Of a DNA stretch of 64,000 bases, positions 1 to 9,072 are shown piece by piece; the first letter of the stretch is position 1, and the number at the start of each line of letters is the position of its first letter. The stretch is from Billgrantia kenyensis. Its GTDB lineage: Bacteria; Pseudomonadota; Gammaproteobacteria; Pseudomonadales; Halomonadaceae. The stretch spans positions 47,713 to 111,712 of the forward strand of contig NZ_JACEFT010000016.1 of NCBI RefSeq assembly GCF_013697085.1. Reading direction: 5' to 3'. A program made the position numbers and the translations under genes. The notes beneath the pieces are model-generated. The model searched no databases, was not told the DNA's origin, and was given only the letters and a program-made list of their open reading frames with translations.

Positions 1-78
1 GACGGCAAGGTGTTCGTGACGCCGCTGGAGGATGTGATTCGCATCCGTACCGGCGAACGCGGCGCAGAAGCCGTCTGA
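1..78 (+). CDS. P-II nitrogen regulatory protein, C-terminal fragment
   Basis: The first 26 codons read in frame to a TGA at 76-78 and encode the C-terminal end of a P-II signal protein. The residues [16 protein letters not shown] match the conserved C-terminal strand of GlnB/GlnK and are almost the same as the end of the complete P-II gene at 1572-1910. P-II proteins bind ATP/ADP and 2-oxoglutarate and, when of GlnK type, plug the Amt channel. The gene begins outside the window. It lies 30 nt before amt on the same strand, which is the usual glnK-amt operon arrangement. Whether it is GlnK or GlnB cannot be decided from the tail alone. Confidence 0.9.
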   Translation, partial: DGKVFVTPLEDVIRIRTGERGAEAV

Positions 79-108
79 TCGCCATAACGACAACAACGGA
101 GAACCGTC

Positions 109-1434
109 ATGAGTGAACTTGCAGAGTTGAGTTACGCGCTCGACACCTTTTACTTCCTGATCTGCGGCGTGCTGGTAATGTGGATGGCGGCCGGCTTCTC
201 GATGCTCGAAGCCGGCCTGGTTCGCGCCAAGAACACCGCCGAGATCCTGACCAAGAACATCGCACTTTTCGCCGTCGCCTGCACCATGTACCTGCTGGTG
301 GGCTACTCGATCATGTACGCCAGCGACGCCGGCGGCATCCTGCCCAACCTGGGCGTGCTGATCGGCGGCGAGAACAGCGTCGATGCGGTCACGGCCGGCG
401 GTGAAGATGCCCCCTACTACTCCATGCGTGCCGACTTCTTCTTCCAGGTGGTATTCGTCGCCACCGCCATGTCGATCGTCTCCGGCGCCGTGGCCGAGCG
501 CATGAAACTGTGGGCCTTTCTCGCCTTCGCCGTGGTCATGACCGGCTTCATCTATCCGGTCTCCGGCTACTGGACCTGGGGGGAGGGCTGGCTCGACGAG
601 CTGGGCTTCTCCGACTTCGCCGGCTCCGGCATCGTGCACATGGCAGGCGCCTCCGCGGCCCTGGCCGGCGTGCTGATCCTCGGCCCGCGCAAGGGTAAAT
701 ACGGCAAGGACGGCAGCATCCACGCCATCCCCGGCGCCAATCTGCCGCTGGCCACCGTAGGCACCTTCATCCTGTGGATGGGCTGGTTCGGCTTCAACGG
801 CGGCTCCGAGCTCAAACTTTCGGATGTAGCCTCGGCCAACAACGTCGCTCAGGTACTGGTCAACACCAACGCCGCAGCAGCCGGTGGCGTCCTCGCCGCG
901 CTGATCCTGGCCAAGGTGTGGTTCCGCAAGGCCGACCTGACCATGGCCCTGAACGGCGCCCTGGCCGGCCTGGTGGCGATCACTGCCGAACCGCTGGCAC
1001 CGACGGCCCTGGGCGCCACACTGATCGGCGCCGTAGGCGGAGCCATCGTGGTAGGTGCTATCGTGACGCTCGACAAGCTGAAGATCGACGACCCGGTCGG
1101 TGCCATCTCGGTGCACGGCGTGGTCGGCATCTGGGGCCTGCTGGCAGTGCCGCTGTCCAATGCCGATGCCACCTTCGGCGCCCAGATCATCGGCGGCCTG
1201 GCGATCTTCGCCTGGGTGTTCGCTGCCAGCCTGGTCGTATGGATGGTGATCAAGGCGATCATGGGCGTACGCGTCAGCGAAGAGGAGGAGTACGAGGGTG
1301 TCGACCTCGCCGAGTGCGGTATGGAAGCCTACCCCGAGTTCAGCGTTGCCAAGGTCTACGGCGGCAGCGGTGGGCGCCCGCAGTCCGGCGGCTATGCGGC
1401 CGGCTCATCGATCGGCCAGCCACGCCCCGAATAA
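109..1434 (+). CDS. amt: Ammonium transporter Amt
   Basis: The protein has 441 residues and belongs to the Amt/MEP/Rh family of inner-membrane ammonium channels. Hydrophobic segments run through the whole length (about eleven expected). Family signatures visible include GFSMLEAGLVRAKNTAEI near the N terminus, the DFAGSGIVHMAGASAALAG segment and the late SVHGVVGIWGLLAVPL segment with a pore histidine. The N terminus is short, without an obvious cleavable signal peptide. The ATG at 109 follows a purine-rich stretch (aacggagaacc). It is preceded by one P-II gene and followed by a second, so its activity is probably gated by P-II in response to nitrogen status. A strong terminator follows at 1453. 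Confidence 0.96.
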   Translation: MSELAELSYALDTFYFLICGVLVMWMAAGFSMLEAGLVRAKNTAEILTKNIALFAVACTMYLLVGYSIMYASDAGGILPNLGVLIGGENSVDAVTAGGEDAPYYSMRADFFFQVVFVATAMSIVSGAVAERMKLWAFLAFAVVMTGFIYPVSGYWTWGEGWLDELGFSDFAGSGIVHMAGASAALAGVLILGPRKGKYGKDGSIHAIPGANLPLATVGTFILWMGWFGFNGGSELKLSDVASANNVAQVLVNTNAAAAGGVLAALILAKVWFRKADLTMALNGALAGLVAITAEPLAPTALGATLIGAVGGAIVVGAIVTLDKLKIDDPVGAISVHGVVGIWGLLAVPLSNADATFGAQIIGGLAIFAWVFAASLVVWMVIKAIMGVRVSEEEEYEGVDLAECGMEAYPEFSVAKVYGGSGGRPQSGGYAAGSSIGQPRPE

Positions 1435-1452
1435 CCGACAACACGCTTTATC

Positions 1453-1478
1453 AGGCTCCCTGCGGGGAGCCTTTTTTC
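1453..1478 (+). terminator. Rho-independent terminator after amt
   Basis: An inverted repeat AGGCTCCC / GGGGAGCCT with a short loop is followed by a run of six T. It separates amt from the downstream P-II gene, so the latter probably has its own promoter in 1479-1571. Confidence 0.85.
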
Positions 1479-1559
1479 TTCCTGCCATGGGCGGTGTATG
1501 CTTGTGGCCAACCACAACGAATGACCAGGGTGCCTGCCACGGACCTGGCTCCACCATGA

Positions 1560-1910
<351 letters not shown>

Positions 1911-1928
1911 CCGCAAGAAGGCAGGTTG

Positions 1929-1962
1929 AAAAAAACCACGACCGAGAGGCCGTGGTTTTTTT
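1929..1962 (+). terminator. Terminator after glnK, possibly bidirectional
   Basis: AAAACCACG / CGTGGTTTT arms surround a short loop (ACCGAGAGGC), with an A-run before and a T-run after. It can end the glnK transcript and, read on the other strand, the fpr transcript arriving from the right. Confidence 0.85.
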
Positions 1963-2003
1963 GGGACTCTGCGAGCGCCCGAAACGTGAGCGAGCGTCCC
2001 TTT

Positions 2004-2780
2004 TTACTTCTCGACGAAGGCGCGCTCGATCACGTAATCCCCCGGCTCGCCCATCCGCGGCGAGATATTGAAGCCCAGGTCGTCGAGCAGGGCGCTGGTC
2101 TCGTCGAGCATCGCCGGGCTGCCGCAGATCATGGCGCGGTCCTGCTTGGGATCCATCGGCGCAATACCGGTATCCTCGAACAGCTTGCCGCTGCGGATGT
2201 GGTCGGTGAGGCGCCCCATGGTGTGGAACTCCTCGCGAGTCACGGTGGGGTAGTAGATGAGCTTCTCGCGGATGTCGTCGCCCAGGTACTCATGAGCCGG
2301 CAGTTCCTTCTGGATGAAGTCGGCATAGGCCAGCTCGCTGACGCTGCGCACGCCGTGTACCAGGATGACCTTCTCGAAGCGCTCATAGACTTCCGGGTCC
2401 TGAATCAGGCTCATGAACGGCGCCAGGCCGGTCCCGGTGGAGAGGAAGTAGAGGTTGCGTCCAGGGAGCAGATCGTCCGTCACCAGCGTGCCGGTGGGCT
2501 TGCGGCTGACCATGATCTGGTCGCCCACCTTGAGATGCTGCAGGCGTGAGGTCAGCGGACCATCGGGCACCTTGATGCTGAAGAACTCGAGATGGTCCTC
2601 GTAGTTGGGACTGGCGATGGAGTAGGCGCGCATCAGCGGCTTGCCGTTGACTTCCAGGCCGATCATCACGAACTGTCCATTCTTGAAGCGCAGGCTGCGC
2701 TCGCGCGTGGTGCGAAAACTGAACAGGGTGTCGTTCCAGTGGTGGACGCTGAGGACGTCTTCCAACGCAAACTTGCTCAT
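2004..2780 (-). CDS. fpr: Ferredoxin--NADP(+) reductase
   Basis: The 258-residue flavoprotein has the length of bacterial subclass II ferredoxin/flavodoxin-NADP reductases. It shows the FAD-binding segment MRAYSIASPNY (about residues 50-60), the phosphate/NADP region with LSTGTGLAPFMSLI (about 113-126), and a conserved C-terminal tail ending in VIERAFVEK. It transfers electrons between NADPH and ferredoxin or flavodoxin in the cytoplasm, for Fe-S repair and oxidative stress. It is divergent from a LysR-type gene at 2927, the arrangement of fprA and finR in pseudomonads, so FinR-dependent induction by oxidants is likely. Confidence 0.94.
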   Translation of the reverse strand: MSKFALEDVLSVHHWNDTLFSFRTTRERSLRFKNGQFVMIGLEVNGKPLMRAYSIASPNYEDHLEFFSIKVPDGPLTSRLQHLKVGDQIMVSRKPTGTLVTDDLLPGRNLYFLSTGTGLAPFMSLIQDPEVYERFEKVILVHGVRSVSELAYADFIQKELPAHEYLGDDIREKLIYYPTVTREEFHTMGRLTDHIRSGKLFEDTGIAPMDPKQDRAMICGSPAMLDETSALLDDLGFNISPRMGEPGDYVIERAFVEK

Positions 2781-2876
2781 GCCGGCTCCCGGATATTCCT
2801 ATATCGAATAAAACAATGGGCTTGATGATTTGCTTGCATTATAAGAGCGCAAGGTTTATCTGTTAATTGGATTGTA

Positions 2877-2893
2877 TGGATAACCTTTATCCA
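2877..2893. promoter_or_regulatory. Palindrome between fpr and finR-like gene, candidate LysR operator
   Basis: TGGATAA-CCT-TTATCCA is a perfect 7-bp inverted repeat with a 3-bp spacer. It also satisfies the T-N11-A rule for LysR-type operators. It lies in the 146-bp divergent intergenic region, about 34 bp before the regulator start. Binding by the neighbouring LysR protein is inferred. Confidence 0.5.
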
Positions 2894-2898
2894 TCATC

Positions 2899-2912
2899 CT
2901 GATATAGATCAA
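2899..2912. promoter_or_regulatory. FNR/Anr-like box
   Basis: CTGATATAGATCAA matches the FNR consensus TTGAT-N4-ATCAA at nine of ten defined positions. It is only about 15 bp before the regulator start, so it would act as a roadblock there or from a distance on fpr. The match may be chance. Confidence 0.3.
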
Positions 2913-2926
2913 AATCGAGCGTCGTC

Positions 2927-3853
2927 ATGCATTTCACCCTGCGTCAACTCGAGGTCTTCGTCGCCGTCGCACAGCATGAGAGCGTCTCGCGGGCCGCCCG
3001 CGCGCTCTCCATGTCGCAGTCGGCCACCAGCACCGCCCTGGCCGAGCTCGAGCGCCAGTTCGACTGCCAACTGCTCGACCGAATTGGCAAGCGGCTAAGG
3101 CTCAACGCGCTGGGCTTCCAGCTGCTGCCCAAGGCGGTAGCGCTGCTCGACCGTGCCGAGGAGATCGAGGAAATCCTGTACGGCCAGCAGGGCATCGGCT
3201 CCCTGGATGTCGGCGCCACCCTGACCATCGGCAATTACCTGGCGACACTGCTGATCAGCGATTTCATGCAGCGCCACCCGGGCAGCCGGGTGCGGCTTGC
3301 AGTACGCAACACACGGGAGATCATCGTCCGCGTGCACCAGCACGAGCTCGACCTGGGGCTCATCGAGGGGCACTGCGAGGAGGAGGACGTCATCACCCAG
3401 CCTTGGGTGGAGGACGAGCTGTCGGTGTTCTGCTCGCCGCGCCATCCACTGGCCGGGCATGGCCCGGTGGAGCTCGATAGACTGCTGCGCGAAGCGTGGA
3501 TCATGCGCGAGCGAGGTTCGGGCACGCGCCTGACACTGGAGCAGGCCGCGCGGCATCGTCGCGGGCGTTTCAATATCCTGCTCGAACTGGAGCATACCGA
3601 AGGGATCAAGCGGGCGGTGGAGTCAGGGCTGGGTATCGGCTGCGTCTCGAAGCTGGCACTGCGCGACGCCTTTCGCCGTGGCAGCCTGGTGCCGATACCC
3701 ACCCCGGAACTCGACCTGAGCCGCCAGTTCGCCTTCATCTGGCATCGCCACAAGTACCTGGCCACCGGCATGCGCGAGTTCCTGCGCCTGTGCCGGCAAA
3801 TGACCGAAGGGGTCAGGCGCAGCGACGAAATCGACCTGCCGCCGATCGCCTGA
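2927..3853 (+). CDS. finR: LysR-family transcriptional regulator (FinR-like)
   Basis: The 308-residue protein has an N-terminal LysR helix-turn-helix (about residues 1-60, with LRQLEVFVAVAQHESVSRAA) followed by the two-lobed effector-binding domain. It is divergent from fpr, and the same gene pair in Pseudomonas consists of fprA and its activator FinR, which gives the name. It would activate fpr under superoxide stress or iron limitation. A 17-bp palindrome sits just upstream and may serve both promoters. The assignment rests mainly on position and family, so a plain LysR call is the safe minimum. Confidence 0.8.
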   Translation: MHFTLRQLEVFVAVAQHESVSRAARALSMSQSATSTALAELERQFDCQLLDRIGKRLRLNALGFQLLPKAVALLDRAEEIEEILYGQQGIGSLDVGATLTIGNYLATLLISDFMQRHPGSRVRLAVRNTREIIVRVHQHELDLGLIEGHCEEEDVITQPWVEDELSVFCSPRHPLAGHGPVELDRLLREAWIMRERGSGTRLTLEQAARHRRGRFNILLELEHTEGIKRAVESGLGIGCVSKLALRDAFRRGSLVPIPTPELDLSRQFAFIWHRHKYLATGMREFLRLCRQMTEGVRRSDEIDLPPIA

Positions 3854-3875
3854 CCCTCTTCTTGGCCTCTGTCCG

Positions 3876-5939
3876 TCAGCGATCGCGCAGGCGGAAGCCG
3901 CCGACGACCAGTGCCAGGCGGTCGGCCTGCTCGCTGAGCTGTTCGGCGGCGGTGGTCGACTCCTCCACCAGCGCGGCATTCTGCTGGATCGTACGATCGA
4001 GGTCGGCCACTGCCACGCTGACCTGGCCGATGCCGTCGCTCTGCTCGCCGGCAGCCATGCTGATCTCGCCGAGCATGTTGGCCACCCGGTTCACGCTGGC
4101 CATCAGCTCGCCCATGCTTTCGCCGGCACGTCCCACCAGCTCGGTGCCGGTGATGACGCGCTGGCTGGAGGCCTCGATCAGCGCACGGATGTCGCGCGAG
4201 GCCTCGGCGCTGCGGGTGGCCAGCTGGCGCACCTCGTCGGCGACCACGGCAAAGCCGCGACCATGCTCGCCGGCTCGGGCGGCCTCGACCGAAGCATTGA
4301 GCGCCAGCAGGTTGGTCTGGAAGGCGATGCCGTCGATGACCTTGACGATCTCGCCGATCTGCTCCGATGAGCGGCTGATCTCCTGCATGGTGTCCACCAC
4401 CTGGCCGACCGTGTCGCCGGAGCACTGCGCGACCTCGGCGGCCGACTTCGACAGGCCATTGGCTTCCCGCGAGGAGGCCGAGGTGTGTTCCACCGTGGCC
4501 GAGATCTGCTCCATGGAGGCGGAGGTCTGCTGCAGACTGGCAGCAGCCTGCTCGGTGCGCCGCGACAGGTCCTCACCGCCGCTGGCGATTTCGCTGGCCG
4601 CCACGCGAACCGATTCGCTGCTGTCACGCACGTCGAGCAGCACGTCGTGGATCTTGTCGACGAAGGCATTGAACTGGATAGCCAGCTCGGCGCTTTCGTC
4701 CCGCCCACGCACCGGCAGGCGCTGCGTCAGGTCGCCATCACCGCTGGCGATCTCGCGCATGCGCTCGGCCAGCAGGCGCAGCGGCCGCGACACGCGGGTG
4801 CCGACCCACCACAGGGCGGCGAGCCCCAACGCCGCCAGCAGCAGGCCGACCAGCGTCATGCCCAGGGTATCGGCCCGGCGCTGCTCGCCCATGAGCGCCT
4901 GAAGGGCAGCGAGCTCGGCCATCACCGCCTCTTCGGGCAGCCGAATCAGCAGGGTCCATGGCAGCTCGCTGGTCCCGATGCTGAACGGCTGATAGCGCTC
5001 GAGCATGCCTTCCCGGGTCAGGCTTACGCTGCTGCCCTCGAGGCGTGCGCGTTCGACTGCCTCCAGCACCTCACCGTCGAAGGCTTCGCCTGCTGCGGAT
5101 CCGAGCCGCTCGGCACCGGCGGTATGCGCCACCAGGCCGCCGCGCCCTGCTACCAGAGCCATCTCGCCCGCGCCGTCGTAGAGGGCGGCGTTGGCCTGCA
5201 GCAGTAGCTCCTGGATGAAGTCGAGGGAGAGGTCGACCCCGGCCACGCCGCGGAAATCGCCGTCGACCAGGATCGGGGCGTTGAACGAGGTCACCAGCAG
5301 CGTCTCGCCGCCGAAGTCGTAGGGCGCCGGGTCGATGACGCAGGGTGACAGCGTCTCCCGCGCACAGAGATAGTACTCACCTTCGCGCACGCCGCTGCCT
5401 AGCGGAGTGGTGCTCTCCATGGTATCGCCCAGCGGCAGCACTTCGACGCTGCCCTCCTCGGTGCGATACCACCAGGGCATGAAGCGCCCCGTGCCGTCGT
5501 AGCCGTCGGCCTCGCCGAGGTCGGCATACAGCGCGTCACGGCCAAAGGCATCGGGCTCCCAGCCGATGTAGGCGTCCAGCAGCGAGGGGTTCTGTACCAC
5601 CGTCTCACGGACGATGTTGGATAGCTCGCGCCGGCTAAGGGAGAGAGCGCTGCGCCCGCTGGCACCGCGCTGGCCCATCAGGGCGTTGGTGTCGGCCAGT
5701 TGGGTCGCCAGCGTGAGGGCGTGCTCGAGCTCTCGCTGGATGCGTCCGGCCTCGGCATCCGCCAGCACCGCCAGGCGCTCGTCGATGGCCGACTCAAGCA
5801 GTCCCTGAGTATGTGTTTCTGCGGTGTGCTGGGTACGAGCCGAAGAGAACAGAGCGTAGATGACCAAGGCCGCAACCACGGCTATCAGGCACGGGCCGGC
5901 CAGCAGAACCACGAACTGTCGGATTGACTTGAGATACAT
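3876..5939 (-). CDS. Methyl-accepting chemotaxis protein
   Basis: This 687-residue chemoreceptor has a first membrane segment at about residues 8-30, a large periplasmic sensor domain of about 310 residues (double-Cache-like in length), a second membrane segment around 350-370, a HAMP domain ([20 protein letters not shown]), and a cytoplasmic signalling domain with the conserved hairpin tip [17 protein letters not shown]. It would bind a small periplasmic ligand and control CheA. The C terminus ([10 protein letters not shown]) has no CheR-docking pentapeptide, so methylation may need other receptors. The ligand cannot be read from sequence. It is convergent with finR and no che genes are nearby. 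Confidence 0.93.
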   Translation of the reverse strand: MYLKSIRQFVVLLAGPCLIAVVAALVIYALFSSARTQHTAETHTQGLLESAIDERLAVLADAEAGRIQRELEHALTLATQLADTNALMGQRGASGRSALSLSRRELSNIVRETVVQNPSLLDAYIGWEPDAFGRDALYADLGEADGYDGTGRFMPWWYRTEEGSVEVLPLGDTMESTTPLGSGVREGEYYLCARETLSPCVIDPAPYDFGGETLLVTSFNAPILVDGDFRGVAGVDLSLDFIQELLLQANAALYDGAGEMALVAGRGGLVAHTAGAERLGSAAGEAFDGEVLEAVERARLEGSSVSLTREGMLERYQPFSIGTSELPWTLLIRLPEEAVMAELAALQALMGEQRRADTLGMTLVGLLLAALGLAALWWVGTRVSRPLRLLAERMREIASGDGDLTQRLPVRGRDESAELAIQFNAFVDKIHDVLLDVRDSSESVRVAASEIASGGEDLSRRTEQAAASLQQTSASMEQISATVEHTSASSREANGLSKSAAEVAQCSGDTVGQVVDTMQEISRSSEQIGEIVKVIDGIAFQTNLLALNASVEAARAGEHGRGFAVVADEVRQLATRSAEASRDIRALIEASSQRVITGTELVGRAGESMGELMASVNRVANMLGEISMAAGEQSDGIGQVSVAVADLDRTIQQNAALVEESTTAAEQLSEQADRLALVVGGFRLRDR

Positions 5940-6048
5940 GGGCGCTCTCGCTGCGATGAAGGAAGCATGCTGCGGTGAAACAACGTCACCACCATGCTCC
6001 CCTTATCGGCAAGAACGCCCGCGCCTTGAGACGAAAGTCGTCAAGTAT

Positions 6049-6477
6049 TCAGCGCATATCGCTGACGGCCTCCTGGATATCCGCCAGGCTGGCCTTGGAG
6101 AGATCCTTGGCCAGGGTGTGGATCACCAGCTTGCTGGAGGGACCGTCGAGCTTGTCGCGCAGTTGACCCAGGAAGCGCGGCGGTGCCACCAGAATCAGCT
6201 TCTCCAGAGTGTTGTCGACCCGCGCGCGGTAGATGCGCTCGGCCACCTCCTTGGCAAAGATCAGCTCCTCGTGGGTACGCGCCACGCTCTCGCCACCCGA
6301 TGAGCGCGCGGTGGGCGACGTGGACTCGTGAACGTCGGCCCCGCGATCGGTCACCAGGTCGCCTTCATGCAGCCGTCCCTCGGCATGAATCAGGCTCTCC
6401 TTCTCTTCCAGCTTGAGGGCGTCACGGGTAAAGATGCGCGCCCGGGCTGCATCGGCCACCACGATATAGGTTGTCAT
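6049..6477 (-). CDS. Host-attachment-type protein (AtsE/DUF2452-like family, role unclear)
   Basis: The start was placed at the ATG complementary to 6475-6477, which has a strong AAGGAG-type ribosome site (reverse complement of ctctcctt); a longer reading frame upstream is not supported. The 142-residue protein begins MTTYIVVADAARARIFT, typical of the family annotated as 'protein required for attachment to host cells'. The middle holds a charged stretch with SPTARSSGGE, followed by a compact C-terminal fold (LILVAPPRFLGQLRDKLD), similar to the eRF1/Dom34-like fold of that family. The molecular function in free-living bacteria is unknown. It stands alone between the chemoreceptor and the phn genes. 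Confidence 0.75.
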   Translation of the reverse strand: MTTYIVVADAARARIFTRDALKLEEKESLIHAEGRLHEGDLVTDRGADVHESTSPTARSSGGESVARTHEELIFAKEVAERIYRARVDNTLEKLILVAPPRFLGQLRDKLDGPSSKLVIHTLAKDLSKASLADIQEAVSDMR

Positions 6478-6578
6478 AGCCTCTCCTTGATGCCAGTGGA
6501 TGGGAGAGCCCGGCGTCTCGGCGGCACGGGACTCTCCCTCTCTCAACATTGGCAAGGGCGACCTCGGCGGTCAACCGC

Positions 6579-7388
6579 TCAGATCACCTTGCGCCGTAGC
6601 AGGCTGGTGATCGCTTCACCGATCAGCACCAGTACGATGATGGCTGTCAGGATGGTGGCCACCGTGGGCCAGGCGAAGGTGTCGATGGCGCCCTGCAGCA
6701 GTACCCCGATGCCACCGGCCCCCACCAGCCCCAGCACCGTGGACTCGCGGATGTTGATGTCCCAGCGCAGGATGACGATGGCGAAGAATGCCGGCATTAC
6801 CTGGGGCACGATGGCGTAGACGATCACCTTGGCCTTGGAAGCACCGGTCGCTTCCATGGCCTCTACCGGCCGACGGTCGATCTCCTCGATCGCCTCACCC
6901 ATCAGCTTGCCGATGAAGCCAATGGAGCGAAACATGATGGCCAGTATCCCGGCCAGCACGCCAGGGCCGAAGATCGCCACGAACAGCAGCGCCCAGATGA
7001 TGGTGTTCACCGAACGGCTGGAGACCAGGATGAAGCGCCCGAGCCACAGGCAGGCGCGGTTGGGGGTAGTGTTCTGCGCCGCGATATAGGAGACCGGCAG
7101 GGCGATGAAGATCGTCAGCAGGGTCGCCAGGGTGGCGATGTGCACCGTCTCGAGCAACGCACTGGTGATCGCGGCAAGCCGGGAGGGATCGGGCGGCCAC
7201 ATGCGTGCGCCCAGGCTCGAAATCTGGTTGGGGGCATCCCAGACCCAGGGCCAGAAGATATCGATGTCGCGCACCGCCCAGACAACCACCATCAGGGTCA
7301 CCAGCAGGACGGCATAGCGAATCAGGCGCTCCCGGCGGTCATAGCGCTGCCAGACGCGATCGGCAAGGACACCGGCGTGATCTACCAT
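6579..7388 (-). CDS. phnE: Phosphonate-type ABC transporter permease (second PhnE)
   Basis: This 269-residue inner-membrane permease begins MVDHAGVLADRVWQR at 7388, where its start overlaps the end of the first permease by 7 nt; a longer open frame upstream lies inside that gene and was rejected. It has about six membrane segments and the permease EAA-type loop (GEAIEEIDRRPVEAMEATGAS) that docks PhnC. It would form the channel with the other PhnE for uptake of phosphonate, phosphite or a related anion. The ligand is not certain, because no C-P lyase or phosphonatase genes lie nearby. Confidence 0.92.
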   Translation of the reverse strand: MVDHAGVLADRVWQRYDRRERLIRYAVLLVTLMVVVWAVRDIDIFWPWVWDAPNQISSLGARMWPPDPSRLAAITSALLETVHIATLATLLTIFIALPVSYIAAQNTTPNRACLWLGRFILVSSRSVNTIIWALLFVAIFGPGVLAGILAIMFRSIGFIGKLMGEAIEEIDRRPVEAMEATGASKAKVIVYAIVPQVMPAFFAIVILRWDINIRESTVLGLVGAGGIGVLLQGAIDTFAWPTVATILTAIIVLVLIGEAITSLLRRKVI

Positions 7389-8200
7389 ATCTTCTTCCTC
7401 ACCCAGCCGCTGATGCCTTCGCTGACCAGGATCACCGCGATGATGATCAGCAGAATGGCGAAGGCGAAATCGTAGTCGTAGCGCCCGAAGGCGTTCATCA
7501 GGGTGCCGCCGATGCCCCCGGCTCCGACAATACCGACCACCGCCGAGGCGCGCAGGTTGCTGTCGAGCTGGTACATGGAGAGTCCCACCTGACGCGGCAG
7601 GATCTGCGGAAAGACCGCATAGACCAGCGTCGCCAGATAGCCCGCTCCGGCGGCGCGCATCGCTTCCACCTGGCCCCAGTCGATCTCCTCGATCTCCTCG
7701 GCCAGCAGCTTGCCGACGAAGCCGATGGAGTAGAGGGTCAGGGTCAGGATCCCCGCCAGGGGGCCGAACCCCACGGCGGCGACGAACAGGATGGCCACGA
7801 TCACCGGGTGGAAGCTGCGCGAGACGATGATCACCGCACGGCCGAACAGGTAGACCGGCAGCGGCGCCACGTTGCGCGCCGCCATCACCGCGAAGGGAAT
7901 CGACAGCGCCACGCCGAGCAGGGTCGCCAGGATGGCGATCTGGAAGCTCTCCTTGAACCCGGTGAACAGCAGCCCCCAGCGCTCGAAGCTGGGCGGAAAA
8001 CCGCCACCAAAGATGCGTGCCGCCCGGGGCAGGCCCTCGCTGATGCGCTCCCAGTTGAAGGGCAGGCTGCCGAAGGCCCAGATCAGATAGGCGATCACCG
8101 CCAGCCACAGGCCGTAGCGCAGCCAGGGGTTGGCGATGAAGGGCGGCTTGCGCCAGGTCCGCGGTACCGATGGGGAGCCGGAGACCTCAGGCCTGGTCAT
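7382..8200 (-). CDS. phnE: Phosphonate-type ABC transporter permease (first PhnE)
   Basis: This 272-residue membrane protein is homologous to the permease at 6579-7388, with the same coupling loop (AEEIEEIDWGQVEAMRAAGAG) and the same C-terminal membrane pair. Its start overlaps phnC by 14 nt and its end overlaps the second permease by 7 nt, so translation of the three genes is coupled. Two permease genes in tandem point to a heterodimeric channel, which occurs in many phosphonate/phosphite systems. It has an N-terminal cytoplasmic extension of about 25 residues before the first membrane helix. Confidence 0.92.
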   Translation of the reverse strand: MTRPEVSGSPSVPRTWRKPPFIANPWLRYGLWLAVIAYLIWAFGSLPFNWERISEGLPRAARIFGGGFPPSFERWGLLFTGFKESFQIAILATLLGVALSIPFAVMAARNVAPLPVYLFGRAVIIVSRSFHPVIVAILFVAAVGFGPLAGILTLTLYSIGFVGKLLAEEIEEIDWGQVEAMRAAGAGYLATLVYAVFPQILPRQVGLSMYQLDSNLRASAVVGIVGAGGIGGTLMNAFGRYDYDFAFAILLIIIAVILVSEGISGWVRKKIW

Positions 8201-9005
8201 GGGTCACCCCCCGGGTTCCCGCCTCGGCACTGTTCGACGGCGTCTCGACGAGCTCTTCCTCGGGGGCCTCGATGCCGCCGTAGATGGCGTCCAGGGCTTC
8301 CTTGTTGAAGTCGGCCGGCGCCCCGTCGAAGATCATCTTGCCGTGGCGCAGACCGACGATCCGTTCGGTGTAGGTCTTGGCCTGGGCCACGTTGTGGATA
8401 TTGATCAGCACCGGCAGCGACAGCTCGCTGGCCAGGCTCTGCAGCAGCTTCATGATCTGCTCTGAGGTACGCGGGTCCAGCGATGCCGTCGGTTCGTCGG
8501 CGAGCAGGATCTCGGGCTCCTGCATCAGCGCCCGCACCACGCCGACACGCTGGCGCTCACCGCCGGAGAGTTCGTCGGCCCGCTTGTTGGCATAGTGGGC
8601 AATGCCCACCCGCTCCATCAAGTGGAAGGCTCGCTCGATGTCGCTCTGCGGATAGCGCCGCGTGATCGCCTGGAAAAGATTGACGTAGCCGAGCCGCCCG
8701 GCCAGCACGTTCTCCATCACCGTCAGCCGATCGATCAGGTTGAAGCCCTGAAAGACCATGCCGATCTTGCGTCGGGCGCGACGCAGCTCGCGCCCGCGCA
8801 GATTGACCAGCTCGCTGCCGTTGAGCCTGATCGAACCCGAGGTGGGCTCGACCAGGCGATTGATACAGCGCAGCATGGTGCTCTTCCCAGCGCCGGAGGC
8901 CCCGACGATGGAAACCACGCTGCTTCCTTCCACCACCAGATCCAGCTCTTCCAGCACCGGCTCGTCACGACCGTAGCGCTTGACCAGCTTCGAAATTTCC
9001 AGCAT
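8187..9005 (-). CDS. phnC: Phosphonate-type ABC transporter ATP-binding protein
   Basis: The 272-residue ATPase has Walker A GASGAGKST (about residues 36-44), the ABC signature LSGGERQRVGVVRAL, Walker B ILLADEPTASLD, and the switch histidine in INIHNVAQAKT. These are PhnC-type features, including the phrase IGMVFQGFNLIDRLTVMENV. It energises import through the two PhnE permeases. The C-terminal tail of about 35 residues is acidic and probably disordered. It follows phnD by 67 nt that include a hairpin, and overlaps phnE by 14 nt. Confidence 0.95.
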   Translation of the reverse strand: MLEISKLVKRYGRDEPVLEELDLVVEGSSVVSIVGASGAGKSTMLRCINRLVEPTSGSIRLNGSELVNLRGRELRRARRKIGMVFQGFNLIDRLTVMENVLAGRLGYVNLFQAITRRYPQSDIERAFHLMERVGIAHYANKRADELSGGERQRVGVVRALMQEPEILLADEPTASLDPRTSEQIMKLLQSLASELSLPVLINIHNVAQAKTYTERIVGLRHGKMIFDGAPADFNKEALDAIYGGIEAPEEELVETPSNSAEAGTRGVTHDQA

Positions 9006-9042
9006 CCACCCACCTCATGTGACAAGGAACGTAGGAGAAGTC

Positions 9043-9061
9043 GCCCCGGCCTTGCCGGGGC
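9043..9061 (-). other. Intercistronic hairpin between phnD and phnC
   Basis: GCCCCGGC and GCCGGGGC form a perfect 8-bp stem with a 3-nt loop in the phnD-phnC gap. No T-run follows on the minus strand, so it is more likely a mRNA-stabilising or partial-attenuation element that keeps binding-protein mRNA in excess than a full terminator. Confidence 0.55.
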
Positions 9062-9072
9062 TCGGCTGTCGC

